The notes under the pieces: model-generated
The model's database searches: none
Seen by the model: only the letters and a program-made list of their open reading frames with translations
Told to the model about the DNA's origin: nothing
From: an uncultured Pelagibacteraceae bacterium
Lineage (GTDB): Bacteria; Pseudomonadota; Alphaproteobacteria; Pelagibacterales; Pelagibacteraceae
Assembly (NCBI GenBank): GCA_902525565.1
Contig: CABZHY010000001.1
Span: 204,989-268,988, forward strand
Length of the DNA: 64,000 nucleotides
Direction: 5' to 3'
Shown: positions 28,176 to 37,412 of the stretch, one piece after another
Layout: every line of letters begins with the position of its first letter
How positions within the stretch are numbered: the stretch's first letter is position 1
Made by a program: the position numbers and the translations under genes

Positions 28176-29353
28176 TTACTCGGTTTATTGGGAGTAAGTA
28201 ATATCAAAAAATAACCAAATAAAGTGGATAACAATGACCCAGTTAATACACCTATTTTTACACCATCCATATATTGCATATTTTCAACAAAAGCTAAATT
28301 TCCAACAAATAAACTCATTGTGAAACCAATTCCAGTAAGAACTCCTACACCATAAAAATTGTACCAACTGGTGTCGTTTGGCATTTGAGCCACTTTTAAT
28401 TTTATCGATATATAAGAAAATATAAATACACCAAGTTGTTTACCAAGAAACAGTCCAAGTACAATACCTAATGGAACTTTATCCAGTAATGAAGCAAATG
28501 ATAAACCTTCTAAAGATACTCCAGCATTTGCAAATGCAAATAAAGGCATTATCCCAAAAGCAACATATGGACTAATCGCATGTTCAATTTTTATTAATAA
28601 AGAAAAATCTTTTTCCTTTTTTTTATGAGGAATTGTCATAGCCAACAAAACACCTGCTATTGTAGCGTGTATTCCTGAGTTATGCGTAAAATCCCAAAGA
28701 AAAAGACCTACAATTAAATAAGGTAGAAACTTTTTAATATTAAATTTATTAATTAATAACAAAGCAATAAAAGCCAACAACATCAAAGTTAAGTACTTAA
28801 TGCTCAAATCTCCAGAGTAGAATAGGGCAATGATTACTATTGCTCCTAAATCATCAATAATAGCTAATGCTGTTAAAAACACTTTTAATGATAAAGGAAC
28901 TCTTTTACCTAGCAAAGATAAAACTCCTAAAGAAAAAGCAATATCAGTAGCTGATGGAATTGCCCATCCATTTAAAGTTTCACTATCACCTAAATTTATG
29001 AAAACGTAAAATAAAGCTGGAACTAACATTCCTCCTACAGCAGCTATTATTGGTAATAAAGCTTGTTTAATATTAGAAAGTTCACCTTGTAAAAATTCTC
29101 TTTTAATTTCTAAAGTAACAAAGAAAAAGAAAATTGCCATTAAGGCATCATTGATCCAATGCAATACTGATAATTTTAATCCAAAATTATTAATACCTAT
29201 GAATAAATACTTATTTAGAGTAGCAAAATATAATTCTGCTAATTCTGAATTGCTTATAAATAATGCAATTATTGCAGCAAATAACAATACAAGTCCACTT
29301 GCAGCTTCTAATTTAAAAAACCATCTAAAAGGCTTAGATATATAATTAATCAT
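28172..29353 (-). CDS. nhaA: Na+/H+ antiporter NhaA
   Basis: 393 residues, about 12 membrane helices. LTALAIIDDLGAIVIIALFY carries the paired aspartates of the ion site, and SATDIAFSLGVLSLLG matches the conserved helix IV region. NhaA exports Na+ in exchange for protons, which is important in seawater. It starts 6 nt after the zinc-ribbon gene and overlaps the peroxidase gene. Confidence 0.96.
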   Translation of the reverse strand: MINYISKPFRWFFKLEAASGLVLLFAAIIALFISNSELAELYFATLNKYLFIGINNFGLKLSVLHWINDALMAIFFFFVTLEIKREFLQGELSNIKQALLPIIAAVGGMLVPALFYVFINLGDSETLNGWAIPSATDIAFSLGVLSLLGKRVPLSLKVFLTALAIIDDLGAIVIIALFYSGDLSIKYLTLMLLAFIALLLINKFNIKKFLPYLIVGLFLWDFTHNSGIHATIAGVLLAMTIPHKKKEKDFSLLIKIEHAISPYVAFGIMPLFAFANAGVSLEGLSFASLLDKVPLGIVLGLFLGKQLGVFIFSYISIKLKVAQMPNDTSWYNFYGVGVLTGIGFTMSLFVGNLAFVENMQYMDGVKIGVLTGSLLSTLFGYFLILLTPNKPSK

Positions 29354-29359
29354 AAAAAG

Positions 29360-29857
29360 TTAAATTAGGTCTATAATAAATAGTTTTATATCTTGCAATG
29401 TTTCAAAAAGGTTAAATAGTATAATTTCTAATCCTGGAAACACATTAATTAGTGGAGTTTTTAGGGTATCTAGCAAGATAATTAATGCTACAAAAGATAT
29501 AATAAATACTATTAAATAAGAAAAAAACTTAATTTCTTTATTTTCTGTTTTTTTAAGATTAGTTATAATTTTTTGTTTTTCTGAATTTTTTTCTTTTTTT
29601 TTATTATTTATTTCAGTTTTAATTATTTTTCCTGGTTGTTGTTTTGCTTCTTTATTATCCTTTTTATTTTCAGCTTTTATTTCAATATCTTCACTGATAA
29701 TTTCCTGTTTCAACTCTGGTACTTCATTATTTTTTTCTTCAATATTATAAAACCAAGTATAATTACATGATCCACATTGCAAATCTCTACCTTCATTTGG
29801 TATTAAAGAATTATCAATTTTGAATTGCTTGTTACAATTTGGACAAGTAATTATCAT
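29360..29857 (-). CDS. Zinc-ribbon membrane protein (MJ0042-type N-terminus)
   Basis: 165 residues. The N-terminus ITCPNCNKQFKID then LQCGSCNYTW is a four-cysteine MJ0042/zinc-ribbon domain (about 1-40). A charged Lys/Glu-rich linker follows and one membrane helix occurs at about residues 112-130. Such proteins are common in alphaproteobacteria but their job is not established. The intact zinc ribbon contrasts with zinc-site losses elsewhere in the window. Confidence 0.75.
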   Translation of the reverse strand: MIITCPNCNKQFKIDNSLIPNEGRDLQCGSCNYTWFYNIEEKNNEVPELKQEIISEDIEIKAENKKDNKEAKQQPGKIIKTEINNKKKEKNSEKQKIITNLKKTENKEIKFFSYLIVFIISFVALIILLDTLKTPLINVFPGLEIILFNLFETLQDIKLFIIDLI

Positions 29858-29914
29858 GCTTCGTTATATACCAGATTTTAATCAAATTTCTTTTAATTTT
29901 GGCTTCTTTATGCA

Positions 29915-29942
29915 TTGAAATTATCAATAACTGCTGTATTAG
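29915..29942 (+). promoter_or_regulatory. Candidate tRNA-Pro promoter
   Basis: TTGAAA (29915-29920), a 16-nt spacer, and TATTAG (29937-29942) lie just before tRNA-Pro, so transcription would begin a few bases before the mature 5' end. The -10 matches consensus at 4 of 6 bases. Inferred by eye. Confidence 0.4.
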
Positions 29943-29951
29943 TACTCGGAT

Positions 29952-30028
<77 letters not shown>

Positions 30029-30034
30029 TCATTT

Positions 30035-30316
30035 ATGAGAAAAGCAATTATTTACATTCCAAATAAAAATCCAATGCAATCGGGATTAGCAAAGAATGAT
30101 AAATGGATTTTAGAATTTATAACCAAAAATCCTACAAAAAATCCTTTGATGGGTTGGGAAAGTTCATCTGATACTTACACAGAATTAAAGTTAGAATTTT
30201 CGTCTAAAGAATTAGCAATTAATTATGCAAAAAAAAAGAAAATTGATTTTGAATTAATTGAACCAAGAAAAAGAAAAACCGTAAAAAAGTCTTATGCAGA
30301 TAATTTTCTTAAATAA
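30035..30316 (+). CDS. NADH dehydrogenase (complex I) accessory subunit, NDUFS4-like
   Basis: 93 residues of the ETC complex I conserved-region family: RKAIIYIPNKNPMQSG, LEFITKNPTKNPLMGWESSS with D-TYTELKLEFSSKELAINYA are characteristic of the mitochondrial 18-kDa subunit and its alphaproteobacterial counterparts. It probably stabilises the NADH-oxidising arm of complex I. The ATG is only 6 nt after the CCA of tRNA-Pro, leaving no room for a separate promoter or ribosome-binding site. The next gene follows after 2 nt. Confidence 0.88.
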   Translation: MRKAIIYIPNKNPMQSGLAKNDKWILEFITKNPTKNPLMGWESSSDTYTELKLEFSSKELAINYAKKKKIDFELIEPRKRKTVKKSYADNFLK

Positions 30317-30318
30317 TA

Positions 30319-31311
30319 ATGTTTAGATTTTTTACTGATAAGCATTGGTTTATTTGGTCTTGGATAGGTTCGTTTATAATTCTTTCATCACTTTGGGTTC
30401 AAGTTGAAATAGATGTAAAAATAAACGAATGGTTTGGTGTTTTTTATGACATGATTCAGAAAGCACTTGCGGAACCAAACGCAGTTTCAATTGAAGAATA
30501 TTTTGCAAGCCTGTTTTCATTTATTACATTGGCAGCAATGTATATTGCTGTTTATGTAGCTATAAGTTTCTTTACAGCTCATTATTTATTTAGATGGAGA
30601 ACATCGATGGTAGAGTGGTATCATGCTGTTTATGACAAAGCACGTAAAATTGAAGGTGCTTCACAAAGGGTACAAGAAGATACAATTAAATTTACTAGAA
30701 TTATGGAAGGATTAGGCACAAGTTTAATTGAGTCTATTATGATTTTGATACAATTTATTCCCATATTATTTGGCTTAAGTGTAGGTATTCCTATTTTCTT
30801 TTTTGGTGAATGGGAATATGGTTTAATTGTAGGAGCTTTGATCTGGACTGTAGGTGGAACTATATTTCTAATTATTCTTGGTTATATATTAAGACTGGTT
30901 GGTATTGAGTACGATTTACAAAAACAAGAAGCAGCATATAGAAAAATTTTAGTTATTGCTGAGGATGATGGTAATGTAAGACCTAAAAGAATTGATGAAT
31001 TATTTGATGATGTGCGTAAAATTCATTTTTTAAGTTATTTACGATATCTTTATTTTAACATTGGTCGAATTGCATATTTACAAGCAAACGTTTTATCTGC
31101 ATATGTTTTTTTAGCACCAGCTATTGTTGCAGGTGTTGTCACATTAGGTGTTATGCAGCAAATAATAAGAGCATTTGGTAGGGTTGAAGGATCTATGCAA
31201 TATTTATTAAAAGCTTGGCCAACTATTATTGAACTAGCTAGTGTTTATAAACGTTTAAGAGAATTCGAAACCAAGATTAAAGATGAAGTTTTAATAGATG
31301 AAAAAGTATAA
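30319..31311 (+). CDS. SbmA/BacA-like membrane transporter
   Basis: 330 residues with about seven hydrophobic segments. WSWIGSFIILSSLWVQVEID, the VKINEWFGVFYDMIQKAL stretch, FRWRTSMVEWYHAVY and RIMEGLGTSLIES match the SbmA/BacA family, the membrane half of an ABC-like importer that lacks its own ATPase domain. Members take up peptides and modified thiazoles, driven by the proton gradient. The protein is somewhat shorter than typical SbmA (about 400). It lies between NDUFS4-like and glpX genes with no spacers. Confidence 0.82.
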   Translation: MFRFFTDKHWFIWSWIGSFIILSSLWVQVEIDVKINEWFGVFYDMIQKALAEPNAVSIEEYFASLFSFITLAAMYIAVYVAISFFTAHYLFRWRTSMVEWYHAVYDKARKIEGASQRVQEDTIKFTRIMEGLGTSLIESIMILIQFIPILFGLSVGIPIFFFGEWEYGLIVGALIWTVGGTIFLIILGYILRLVGIEYDLQKQEAAYRKILVIAEDDGNVRPKRIDELFDDVRKIHFLSYLRYLYFNIGRIAYLQANVLSAYVFLAPAIVAGVVTLGVMQQIIRAFGRVEGSMQYLLKAWPTIIELASVYKRLREFETKIKDEVLIDEKV

Positions 31312-32252
31312 TGACTCTCGATAAAAGATTTATTGATCAATTTATACGTGTTACATCAAAAGCAGCTTTAGCATCTTCATATCTAGTTGGAAAAAAAGAC
31401 AAGATTGCAGCAGACAAGGCAGCTGTAGACTCTATGAGGAGTGAATTGAATAAAATAAATTTCCAGGGTGAAATAGTAATAGGTGAAGGTGAGCTAGATG
31501 AAGCTCCAATGCTTTATATTGGCGAGAGAGTTGGTAATAAAAATGGTCCTATGTTTGACATAGCCGTAGATCCACTTGAAGGTACAAATTTTGCAGCAAA
31601 TAATCTTCCAGGAGCATTATCAGTAATAGCTGTTGCAGAAAAAAATTGCTTACTTAATGCACCTGAAACATATATGGAAAAAATATCTACTAGAATAAAT
31701 GAGAAAAATGTTATTGATTTAGATAATACAGTTAAGCAAAATATTTCTAATTTGAGTGATTATCTAAATAAAAATCCTGAAAATTTAACAGCATGTATTC
31801 TTGATAGGCCTAGGCATAAAGAAGTAATTGAAGAACTTATTAAGTTAAAAGTTAAATTGAAATTAATTACAGATGGTGACATATCTGGTGCTCTGCTTGT
31901 AACGAATGAAAAGTATAATGTTGATATTTTTTTAGGTATAGGTGGTGGCCCTGAAGGAGTTATTGCTGCAGCCGCTTTAGACACATTTAATTGTAACTTT
32001 CAAGGAAGATTTTTATTTGAAACAGATGAAGACAAAGTTAGAGCAAAAAAAATGGGAATAAATGATTTAACAAAAAAATATGAATTAAACGAAATAGTTA
32101 CTGGCGACTCTATGTTTTGTGCAACTGGAATTACTACTGGAGATTTGGTCGAGGGTATTAAAATTCAAGGTAATGATTTTATTTCAGAGACTTTAATTAC
32201 TCATAAATCCTCCGGTCTTAAAAAGGTAATAAAACTAAAACAAAATATATAA
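31311..32252 (+). CDS. glpX: Fructose-1,6-bisphosphatase class II
   Basis: 313 residues of the GlpX family. GEIVIGEGELDEAPMLYIGE and DIAVDPLEGTNFAA give the Li+-sensitive phosphatase metal site, and GGGPEGVIAAAAL is the conserved later motif. The enzyme performs the committed dephosphorylation in gluconeogenesis. It shares one base with the preceding gene and is 47 nt before tRNA-Glu. Confidence 0.94.
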   Translation: MTLDKRFIDQFIRVTSKAALASSYLVGKKDKIAADKAAVDSMRSELNKINFQGEIVIGEGELDEAPMLYIGERVGNKNGPMFDIAVDPLEGTNFAANNLPGALSVIAVAEKNCLLNAPETYMEKISTRINEKNVIDLDNTVKQNISNLSDYLNKNPENLTACILDRPRHKEVIEELIKLKVKLKLITDGDISGALLVTNEKYNVDIFLGIGGGPEGVIAAAALDTFNCNFQGRFLFETDEDKVRAKKMGINDLTKKYELNEIVTGDSMFCATGITTGDLVEGIKIQGNDFISETLITHKSSGLKKVIKLKQNI

Positions 32253-32299
32253 TGATATGCTTGATTAATTGATGATTTTACAATAAAAAGCAGCAATTC

Positions 32300-32374
32300 G
32301 GTCCCTTCGTCTATCGGTTAGGACACGTGGTTTTCATCCTCGAAAGAGGGGTTCGATTCCCCTAGGGACCGCCA
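32300..32374 (+). tRNA. tRNA-Glu (anticodon TTC) with a mismatched anticodon stem
   Basis: Acceptor GGTCCCT/AGGGACC, D stem GTC/GAC, T arm GGGGT/TCCCC-type with TTCGATT, discriminator G and encoded CCA at 32372-32374. Anticodon stem CGTGG/CCTCG around loop TTTTCAT (anticodon TTC) has an opposed T-T at the third pair (positions 29/41). It is still the only sensible fold. A GIY-YIG gene starts 4 nt after the CCA, and the gene island begins here. Confidence 0.94.
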
Positions 32375-32378
32375 AAAA

Positions 32379-32645
32379 ATGAGTTTTTACGTTTATTTAA
32401 TTCTTTCTTATAAAAAAAATAAGTATACATCCTACGTTGGTTATACATCAAACATTATTAATAGAATAAAACTGCATAACACATCAAAAGGTGCTAAATT
32501 CACTAAAGGAAGAAAATGGAGCTTAATTTTTAAAAAGAAATATTTAAGTAAATCTAGTGCTATGAAGGCAGAATATAAACTAAAAAAAGACTACAGGTTT
32601 AGAAATTACTTAAAAAAAAAATATATTTCAAATAATGTTAAATAA
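32379..32645 (+). CDS. GIY-YIG nuclease domain protein (UPF0213-like)
   Basis: 88 residues. FYVYLIL and SYVGYTSNIINRIKLHN give the GIY-YIG strands with the catalytic Arg, KGAKFTKGRKW and SSAMKAEYKLKK the rest, including the Glu. This matches the small single-domain UPF0213/YhbQ group, thought to nick DNA but with no settled role. The ATG is 4 nt after the tRNA-Glu CCA. The gene overlaps the next glycosyltransferase by 11 nt. Confidence 0.85.
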   Translation: MSFYVYLILSYKKNKYTSYVGYTSNIINRIKLHNTSKGAKFTKGRKWSLIFKKKYLSKSSAMKAEYKLKKDYRFRNYLKKKYISNNVK

Positions 32646-33681
32646 CAAACCTGTAAAAATTCTTCATATTGCTGACATGCATCAAAGGCACCAAGGTAGA
32701 TTATATTATTCTACGGGAAAAAAAATTAATAACGGTTTTATAAAAAATAATTATAATGTGTTTCAAATTAGTGATAGAGATTTTCTTCAATCAAATATTT
32801 TTAATTATAAAAAAAATATTTTTTTAGATTATATTGAAAAATCGATTTTGAATTTCTCTCCAGATATAATCTTATTTGGTCATGTAGACTCTTTAAATCA
32901 AAAAGATTTGTTTAATCTTAAAAATAATCATAAAACAATAAAATTTGCTCAATATTTTGTTGATACACTAGATAAAAATTTTGAAAACTTCAAACATCAT
33001 AAAAATAGATTTTTTCTGAAATATCAAATATGTGATAAAAATTTTATAACTACTGATCCTGAAGTGCTTGAATTCGCAGATAAATCTAAAACTTATTATA
33101 TTCCCAACGTATGTGATGCAAGTATAGATATTTTAGAAAATTATAAAAATGAAAATTTAAAGTATGATATTTTTTTTGCACTTAGTCATGGGCAACATAG
33201 AGGAGCTTTAAAAAAAGGATATATTGATGAAAGAGTTGAATTTATTAAAAAAATCGAAAAACCTGATATTTCAACAAATTTCTTTGGGATTGATAAACAA
33301 CCGATATGGGGGAATGATTTTTTCGAGAATTTATCACAATGTAAAATGGGTTTGAATTTTAATAGAGGCGCCGCAACAAAATATTATTCAAGTGATAGAA
33401 TTTGTTCACTTATTGCAAACGGTTTATTAACTTTTTTACAAAAAGGTTATGATTATGAGGATTTTTTTGAGAATAAAAAACATGTACTATATTTTGATAA
33501 TGAAAATGATTTATTAGAGCAAATTAAATATTATTCAAAAAATTTTGAAAAAAGATCATATATAGCTGAAGCTGGAAAAAAACGTTATTTCGAATTGTTT
33601 GAGAATAGTAAAGTAACTAAATACATGATTGAAAAAATACTTAATTTAGAAATTTCAAATAAAGATTTTTGGATGGTATGA
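32635..33681 (+). CDS. Glycosyltransferase, CgeB/GT4-like
   Basis: 348 residues. A Rossmann-like N-terminal half (KILHIADMHQR, ILFGHVDSL) and a C-terminal half with CKMGLNFNRG, SDRICSLIANGLLTFLQKG and the DYEDFFE loop match the CgeB/glycosyl-transferase group 1_2 domain. It probably transfers a sugar during surface polysaccharide or lipopolysaccharide synthesis; donor and acceptor cannot be told. Very AT-rich. It couples to the next gene through an ATGA overlap. Confidence 0.75.
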   Translation: MLNNKPVKILHIADMHQRHQGRLYYSTGKKINNGFIKNNYNVFQISDRDFLQSNIFNYKKNIFLDYIEKSILNFSPDIILFGHVDSLNQKDLFNLKNNHKTIKFAQYFVDTLDKNFENFKHHKNRFFLKYQICDKNFITTDPEVLEFADKSKTYYIPNVCDASIDILENYKNENLKYDIFFALSHGQHRGALKKGYIDERVEFIKKIEKPDISTNFFGIDKQPIWGNDFFENLSQCKMGLNFNRGAATKYYSSDRICSLIANGLLTFLQKGYDYEDFFENKKHVLYFDNENDLLEQIKYYSKNFEKRSYIAEAGKKRYFELFENSKVTKYMIEKILNLEISNKDFWMV

Positions 33682-34700
33682 AAACTTTAGTATTTAGAAC
33701 TGATCGAATTGGTGATTTTTTAATTTCATGTCCTTTCATCATTTCATATAAAAAAGCATTTAAAAACAATTCTATTGAAATTATTTCATCTGAATACAAT
33801 TTTAAATATATTAAAAATTTCAAATTTATAGATAATGTTTTGCCTTTATCAATTGATACTAAGTTTTTACGTAAAATATTTTTGCTATTAAAAATGATAT
33901 TTTTTCTTAGAAAGACTAAATATAATGACATCATTGTATTAGATGGAAAAAAAAGATCTTTCTTTATATCTTTGTTTTTAAAAGGAAGAAAATCAATTTT
34001 ATTACAAAGTAAAAGTCTTGAATTCTTTAGTAAAATTTTTAATTATAAAATTGTACATAATTACGAATTACAACATCAATTTAAAAATATTTCTTATTTA
34101 GCAAGTATTTTGAATTTTAATATAAATAATAATGAAGTTGATGTTTATAAAAACTACAATTTTGACAGTAAGGTTAAAATAAATGACAAATATGTTGTAA
34201 TTCATTTAGATGAAAAATGGTATACGAAATATTACTACAATGACTTTACAGATATAAACCCAAATAATGAACAACTTAAATTTTTAATAGAAAAAATTTT
34301 TTATGTTCTTGAAGGCAAGTATAATCTAGTTTTAACTACAGGATCTAAACCACTCGACATTTTAAGTGAATATACTAAAGATTTTGAAAAATCTTCAGAT
34401 AATAAATTAGTGAAAAAGAGAATAGGAGATAAATATATATACTATTTTAATAATAATAGTTTTAACGATTTAGAATTAATAATTAAAAACTGCTCATTTT
34501 TAATTTGTTGCGAAGGTGGTATAAGTCATGCTTCTCATAATTTCAAAATAAAAACGCTCGCTTTCTTTCAAAAAAATCGCTTGCAGCATACAAAGTTTTG
34601 GACAGGACATATGAGAGATTTAATCTTATATGAAAGAAAAGATATGAATAAAATAATTAATGATGAAAATTTCTTCGATCTTATAAGTAAAAATCTTTAA
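33678..34700 (+). CDS. Glycosyltransferase family 9 (heptosyltransferase-like)
   Basis: 340 residues from ATG 33678 in the ATGA overlap; a TTG at 33669 is a poorer option. MKTLVFRTDRIGDFLISCP is the GT9 N-terminus (RxDRIGD), and the end has CCEGGISHASHNFKIKTLAFF, the acceptor/donor motif GGxxHxA of ADP-heptose:LPS heptosyltransferases. The middle is divergent and Lys/Asn-rich. Probably an LPS core or capsule transferase. Confidence 0.78.
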   Translation: MKTLVFRTDRIGDFLISCPFIISYKKAFKNNSIEIISSEYNFKYIKNFKFIDNVLPLSIDTKFLRKIFLLLKMIFFLRKTKYNDIIVLDGKKRSFFISLFLKGRKSILLQSKSLEFFSKIFNYKIVHNYELQHQFKNISYLASILNFNINNNEVDVYKNYNFDSKVKINDKYVVIHLDEKWYTKYYYNDFTDINPNNEQLKFLIEKIFYVLEGKYNLVLTTGSKPLDILSEYTKDFEKSSDNKLVKKRIGDKYIYYFNNNSFNDLELIIKNCSFLICCEGGISHASHNFKIKTLAFFQKNRLQHTKFWTGHMRDLILYERKDMNKIINDENFFDLISKNL

Positions 34701-34811
34701 AATAGGATAATAATTGATTTTTAAATTAATTTAATTAAATATTTTAATATCTAATTAATTTTTTTGTAAATATTACTGGATTTTTTTTCTTATAAGTTTA
34801 TTAGATCTTTT

Positions 34812-36080
34812 ATGAATATTGGTTTTTTAGGATTAGGAAAACTTGGTTTACCTGTAGCTTTAGCAACTGAAAGCAAAGGTCATAATGTTTTTGGTTACGA
34901 TATTTCAAAAAAAACTATATCAAATATTAAAAATAGAATTATAGATTATAAAGAAATTTGGGTAGAAGATTATTTGCCAAATTCTAAAATTGAAATCCTA
35001 ACTATTGAAAAACTAGTTAAAAAATCAGATATTATTTTTGTACCAATTCAAACTCCTCATGAAGAAAAATATGAGGGAATTACGAGAATACCTTCTGAAA
35101 GAGCAGATTTTGATTATAGTTTTTTAAAAGATGGAGTTAAAACACTAAGTTACGAAATTGAAAAGCAAAAAAAAGATAAAGTAGTAATAATAATCTCGAC
35201 AGTATTACCTGGCACAATAACCAGGGAAATAAAACCATTATTAGGTAAACATACTAAACTAGTTTATAATCCATTCTTTATCGCAATGGGTTCAACAATG
35301 AAAGATTTTTTACACCCTGAATTTGTTTTATTTGGTCGTGATGATGAATTAGCTCTTAAAATTGGAAAAGATTTTTATAAAACAATAAGTTCAGCTCCAA
35401 TTTATGATACCACTATAGAAAACGCTGAATTAATAAAGGTATCTTATAATACTATGATATCTACAAAAATTTCATTTGCAAATACTTTAATGGAAATGTG
35501 TTACCATCTTCCAAATACTGACGTTGATGAAGTAACCAATGCACTGAAAATGGCGAATAGCAGATTAATTTCAGGCGCATACATGTCTGGAGGCATGGGT
35601 GATGGAGGAGGGTGTCATCCTAGAGATAATATAGCTATGAGTTATTTATCCAAAAAATTTAATATATCACACAACTGGTTTGAAAATATAATGCTTCAAA
35701 GGGAAAATCAGACTAATTGGTTAGCCGATATTATATTAGAAAAAACAAATGGAAGAGTTATAAATATATTGGGAAAATCTTTTAAAGCTGAAACAAATTT
35801 AACCCTTGGTAGTCCAGCTATTCTATTAAAAAACTTACTTGAAGAAAAAGGTACTAAAGTAAATCAATGGGATCCATATATTGATGGCGAATATGATAAA
35901 TATTCAAGATTATATGAGTGGGATAAAAAACCACAAACATATTTCATTGCTACAAAACATGATTATTTCACAAAAATGAAATTTATAAAAGAATCTCTTG
36001 TGATTGATCCATGGAGATTTATGCCCTCTACAAATATAGATCACGAATTAATACAAATAGGTAAAAATTCTAAATTATAA
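34812..36080 (+). CDS. Nucleotide-sugar dehydrogenase (UDP-glucose/GDP-mannose dehydrogenase family)
   Basis: 422 residues. Rossmann motif GFLGLGKLGLPVAL at residues 4-17, STVLPGT, the central helix KVSYNTMISTKISFANTL with the catalytic lysine, and GGGCHPRDN with the catalytic cysteine. Such enzymes oxidise a UDP- or GDP-sugar twice at C6 to the uronic acid. Substrate not assignable. It follows a 111-nt AT-only spacer and overlaps the converging glycosyltransferase by 11 nt. Confidence 0.85.
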   Translation: MNIGFLGLGKLGLPVALATESKGHNVFGYDISKKTISNIKNRIIDYKEIWVEDYLPNSKIEILTIEKLVKKSDIIFVPIQTPHEEKYEGITRIPSERADFDYSFLKDGVKTLSYEIEKQKKDKVVIIISTVLPGTITREIKPLLGKHTKLVYNPFFIAMGSTMKDFLHPEFVLFGRDDELALKIGKDFYKTISSAPIYDTTIENAELIKVSYNTMISTKISFANTLMEMCYHLPNTDVDEVTNALKMANSRLISGAYMSGGMGDGGGCHPRDNIAMSYLSKKFNISHNWFENIMLQRENQTNWLADIILEKTNGRVINILGKSFKAETNLTLGSPAILLKNLLEEKGTKVNQWDPYIDGEYDKYSRLYEWDKKPQTYFIATKHDYFTKMKFIKESLVIDPWRFMPSTNIDHELIQIGKNSKL

Positions 36081-37320
36081 ATTTTTTAAGTGGATCGTTC
36101 TTTAGTATTTTACGAAGTTTTAAAGAATTTAATTTAACATTTTTAAGGTAAAACTCATAATTTTTTGAAATTTTAATAATCTTTTTTGCAAAATCTTCAA
36201 GATTTTGTGCTTTCTCATATGATTTAAATTTGATTATATCTTTCATAAAATTGGTACCTTTTGGAACAACTGTTGGTATCTCATGAGAAAGACAGGAATA
36301 CATTGTGCCAGATGTAATTTTATTAATCTCACTAGCCTTATGTATAATTGGCATAATATCAATTTTTTTTAATATATTTCGAAATTCTTTATAATCACAA
36401 TATTTTTCAATAAGATGAATATTTTTATCTTTTTTAGATAAAATAATTAACTCATTTTTAATGTTTATTAAGTCATCTGTGATTTTTGAATACTGTATTA
36501 TATAATCAAATTTATATTTTTTATTTTTTATTGAACGTATTATTTTTGGTAAAAGATGAAAACCACGAGATCTTCTAGCATCACCCATGAAACCGATAAC
36601 AAGTTTCTTTTTTCTAAAGTTTCTTTTAAAAAAAGACCAAGGAATATTTGATTTATAAATTCCTTTTTTACTTACAGTGTTTTTTAAGAAATAATTGTAA
36701 TTATAGTTGCTCCAGGTATATATAAAAATTTTTTTATTATCCATTTCATACTTCAATTGATTTAAATAATAGAAAAAACCTTTAAATTTTAACTTAGGTG
36801 GCAACATAACTCTTATGTGAAATTTTGGATGATTTTCATCAATTTTGATCAAAAAATTAATTAAAGCCATATCTTTTCTTCGTGCTGTCTGGAAAAAAAT
36901 ATTATCATTTTTAGAAAGATTTAATTTTCTATACTGTTTATAAAAAGAGCCGAAATATCTAGGAAGTATAAAAAAATTTGATTTTAATGCCTTAATGAAT
37001 ATTTTAACTTTTCTTTCTTTTAGAAAAAAAAATAAATATAATACTATTTCAAATATATTTTTCAAAAATAGATAAATTTCCTCTAAAATATAAAATAATT
37101 TATTTTTTTTTCTTTTGAAAAAATTACTTGAAATTGTTTTTTTTATTTTTATATTTTTTGGTATGTATGTACCCTCATTATTAAATCTTTTATTTATTAT
37201 CCAATAAATCTTATTTTTTTTTTCAAAAGTTTTAGTTGTTTCAATTAAGTTATCTAAAAAATGACCTTTTGGGCCAATCATTTCGCTTTCTACAAGAATA
37301 AGTTTATTTTTTTTTTTCAT
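36070..37320 (-). CDS. Putative glycosyltransferase, GT4-like
   Basis: 416 residues, rich in Lys, Ile and Phe. The C-terminal half has GFMGDARRSRGFHLLP, the YIIQYSKITDDLI stretch, IDIMPIIHKASEINKITSGT and LSHEIPTVVPKGTNF, the GT-B layout with an end-of-sheet acidic/Ser-Gly motif. The N-terminal half is a basic, poorly conserved region without transmembrane helices. The only reverse gene in the glycan cluster; the next gene starts 92 nt away on the other strand. Confidence 0.6.
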   Translation of the reverse strand: MKKKNKLILVESEMIGPKGHFLDNLIETTKTFEKKNKIYWIINKRFNNEGTYIPKNIKIKKTISSNFFKRKKNKLFYILEEIYLFLKNIFEIVLYLFFFLKERKVKIFIKALKSNFFILPRYFGSFYKQYRKLNLSKNDNIFFQTARRKDMALINFLIKIDENHPKFHIRVMLPPKLKFKGFFYYLNQLKYEMDNKKIFIYTWSNYNYNYFLKNTVSKKGIYKSNIPWSFFKRNFRKKKLVIGFMGDARRSRGFHLLPKIIRSIKNKKYKFDYIIQYSKITDDLINIKNELIILSKKDKNIHLIEKYCDYKEFRNILKKIDIMPIIHKASEINKITSGTMYSCLSHEIPTVVPKGTNFMKDIIKFKSYEKAQNLEDFAKKIIKISKNYEFYLKNVKLNSLKLRKILKNDPLKKFII

Positions 37321-37412
37321 TTATTATTTAATAATTAAAAAAAGATTATATATAAATTAAATTTTAGAATGAAATTAAAATAATATTATTAAAAAATTAG
37401 TTATTAAATAAA

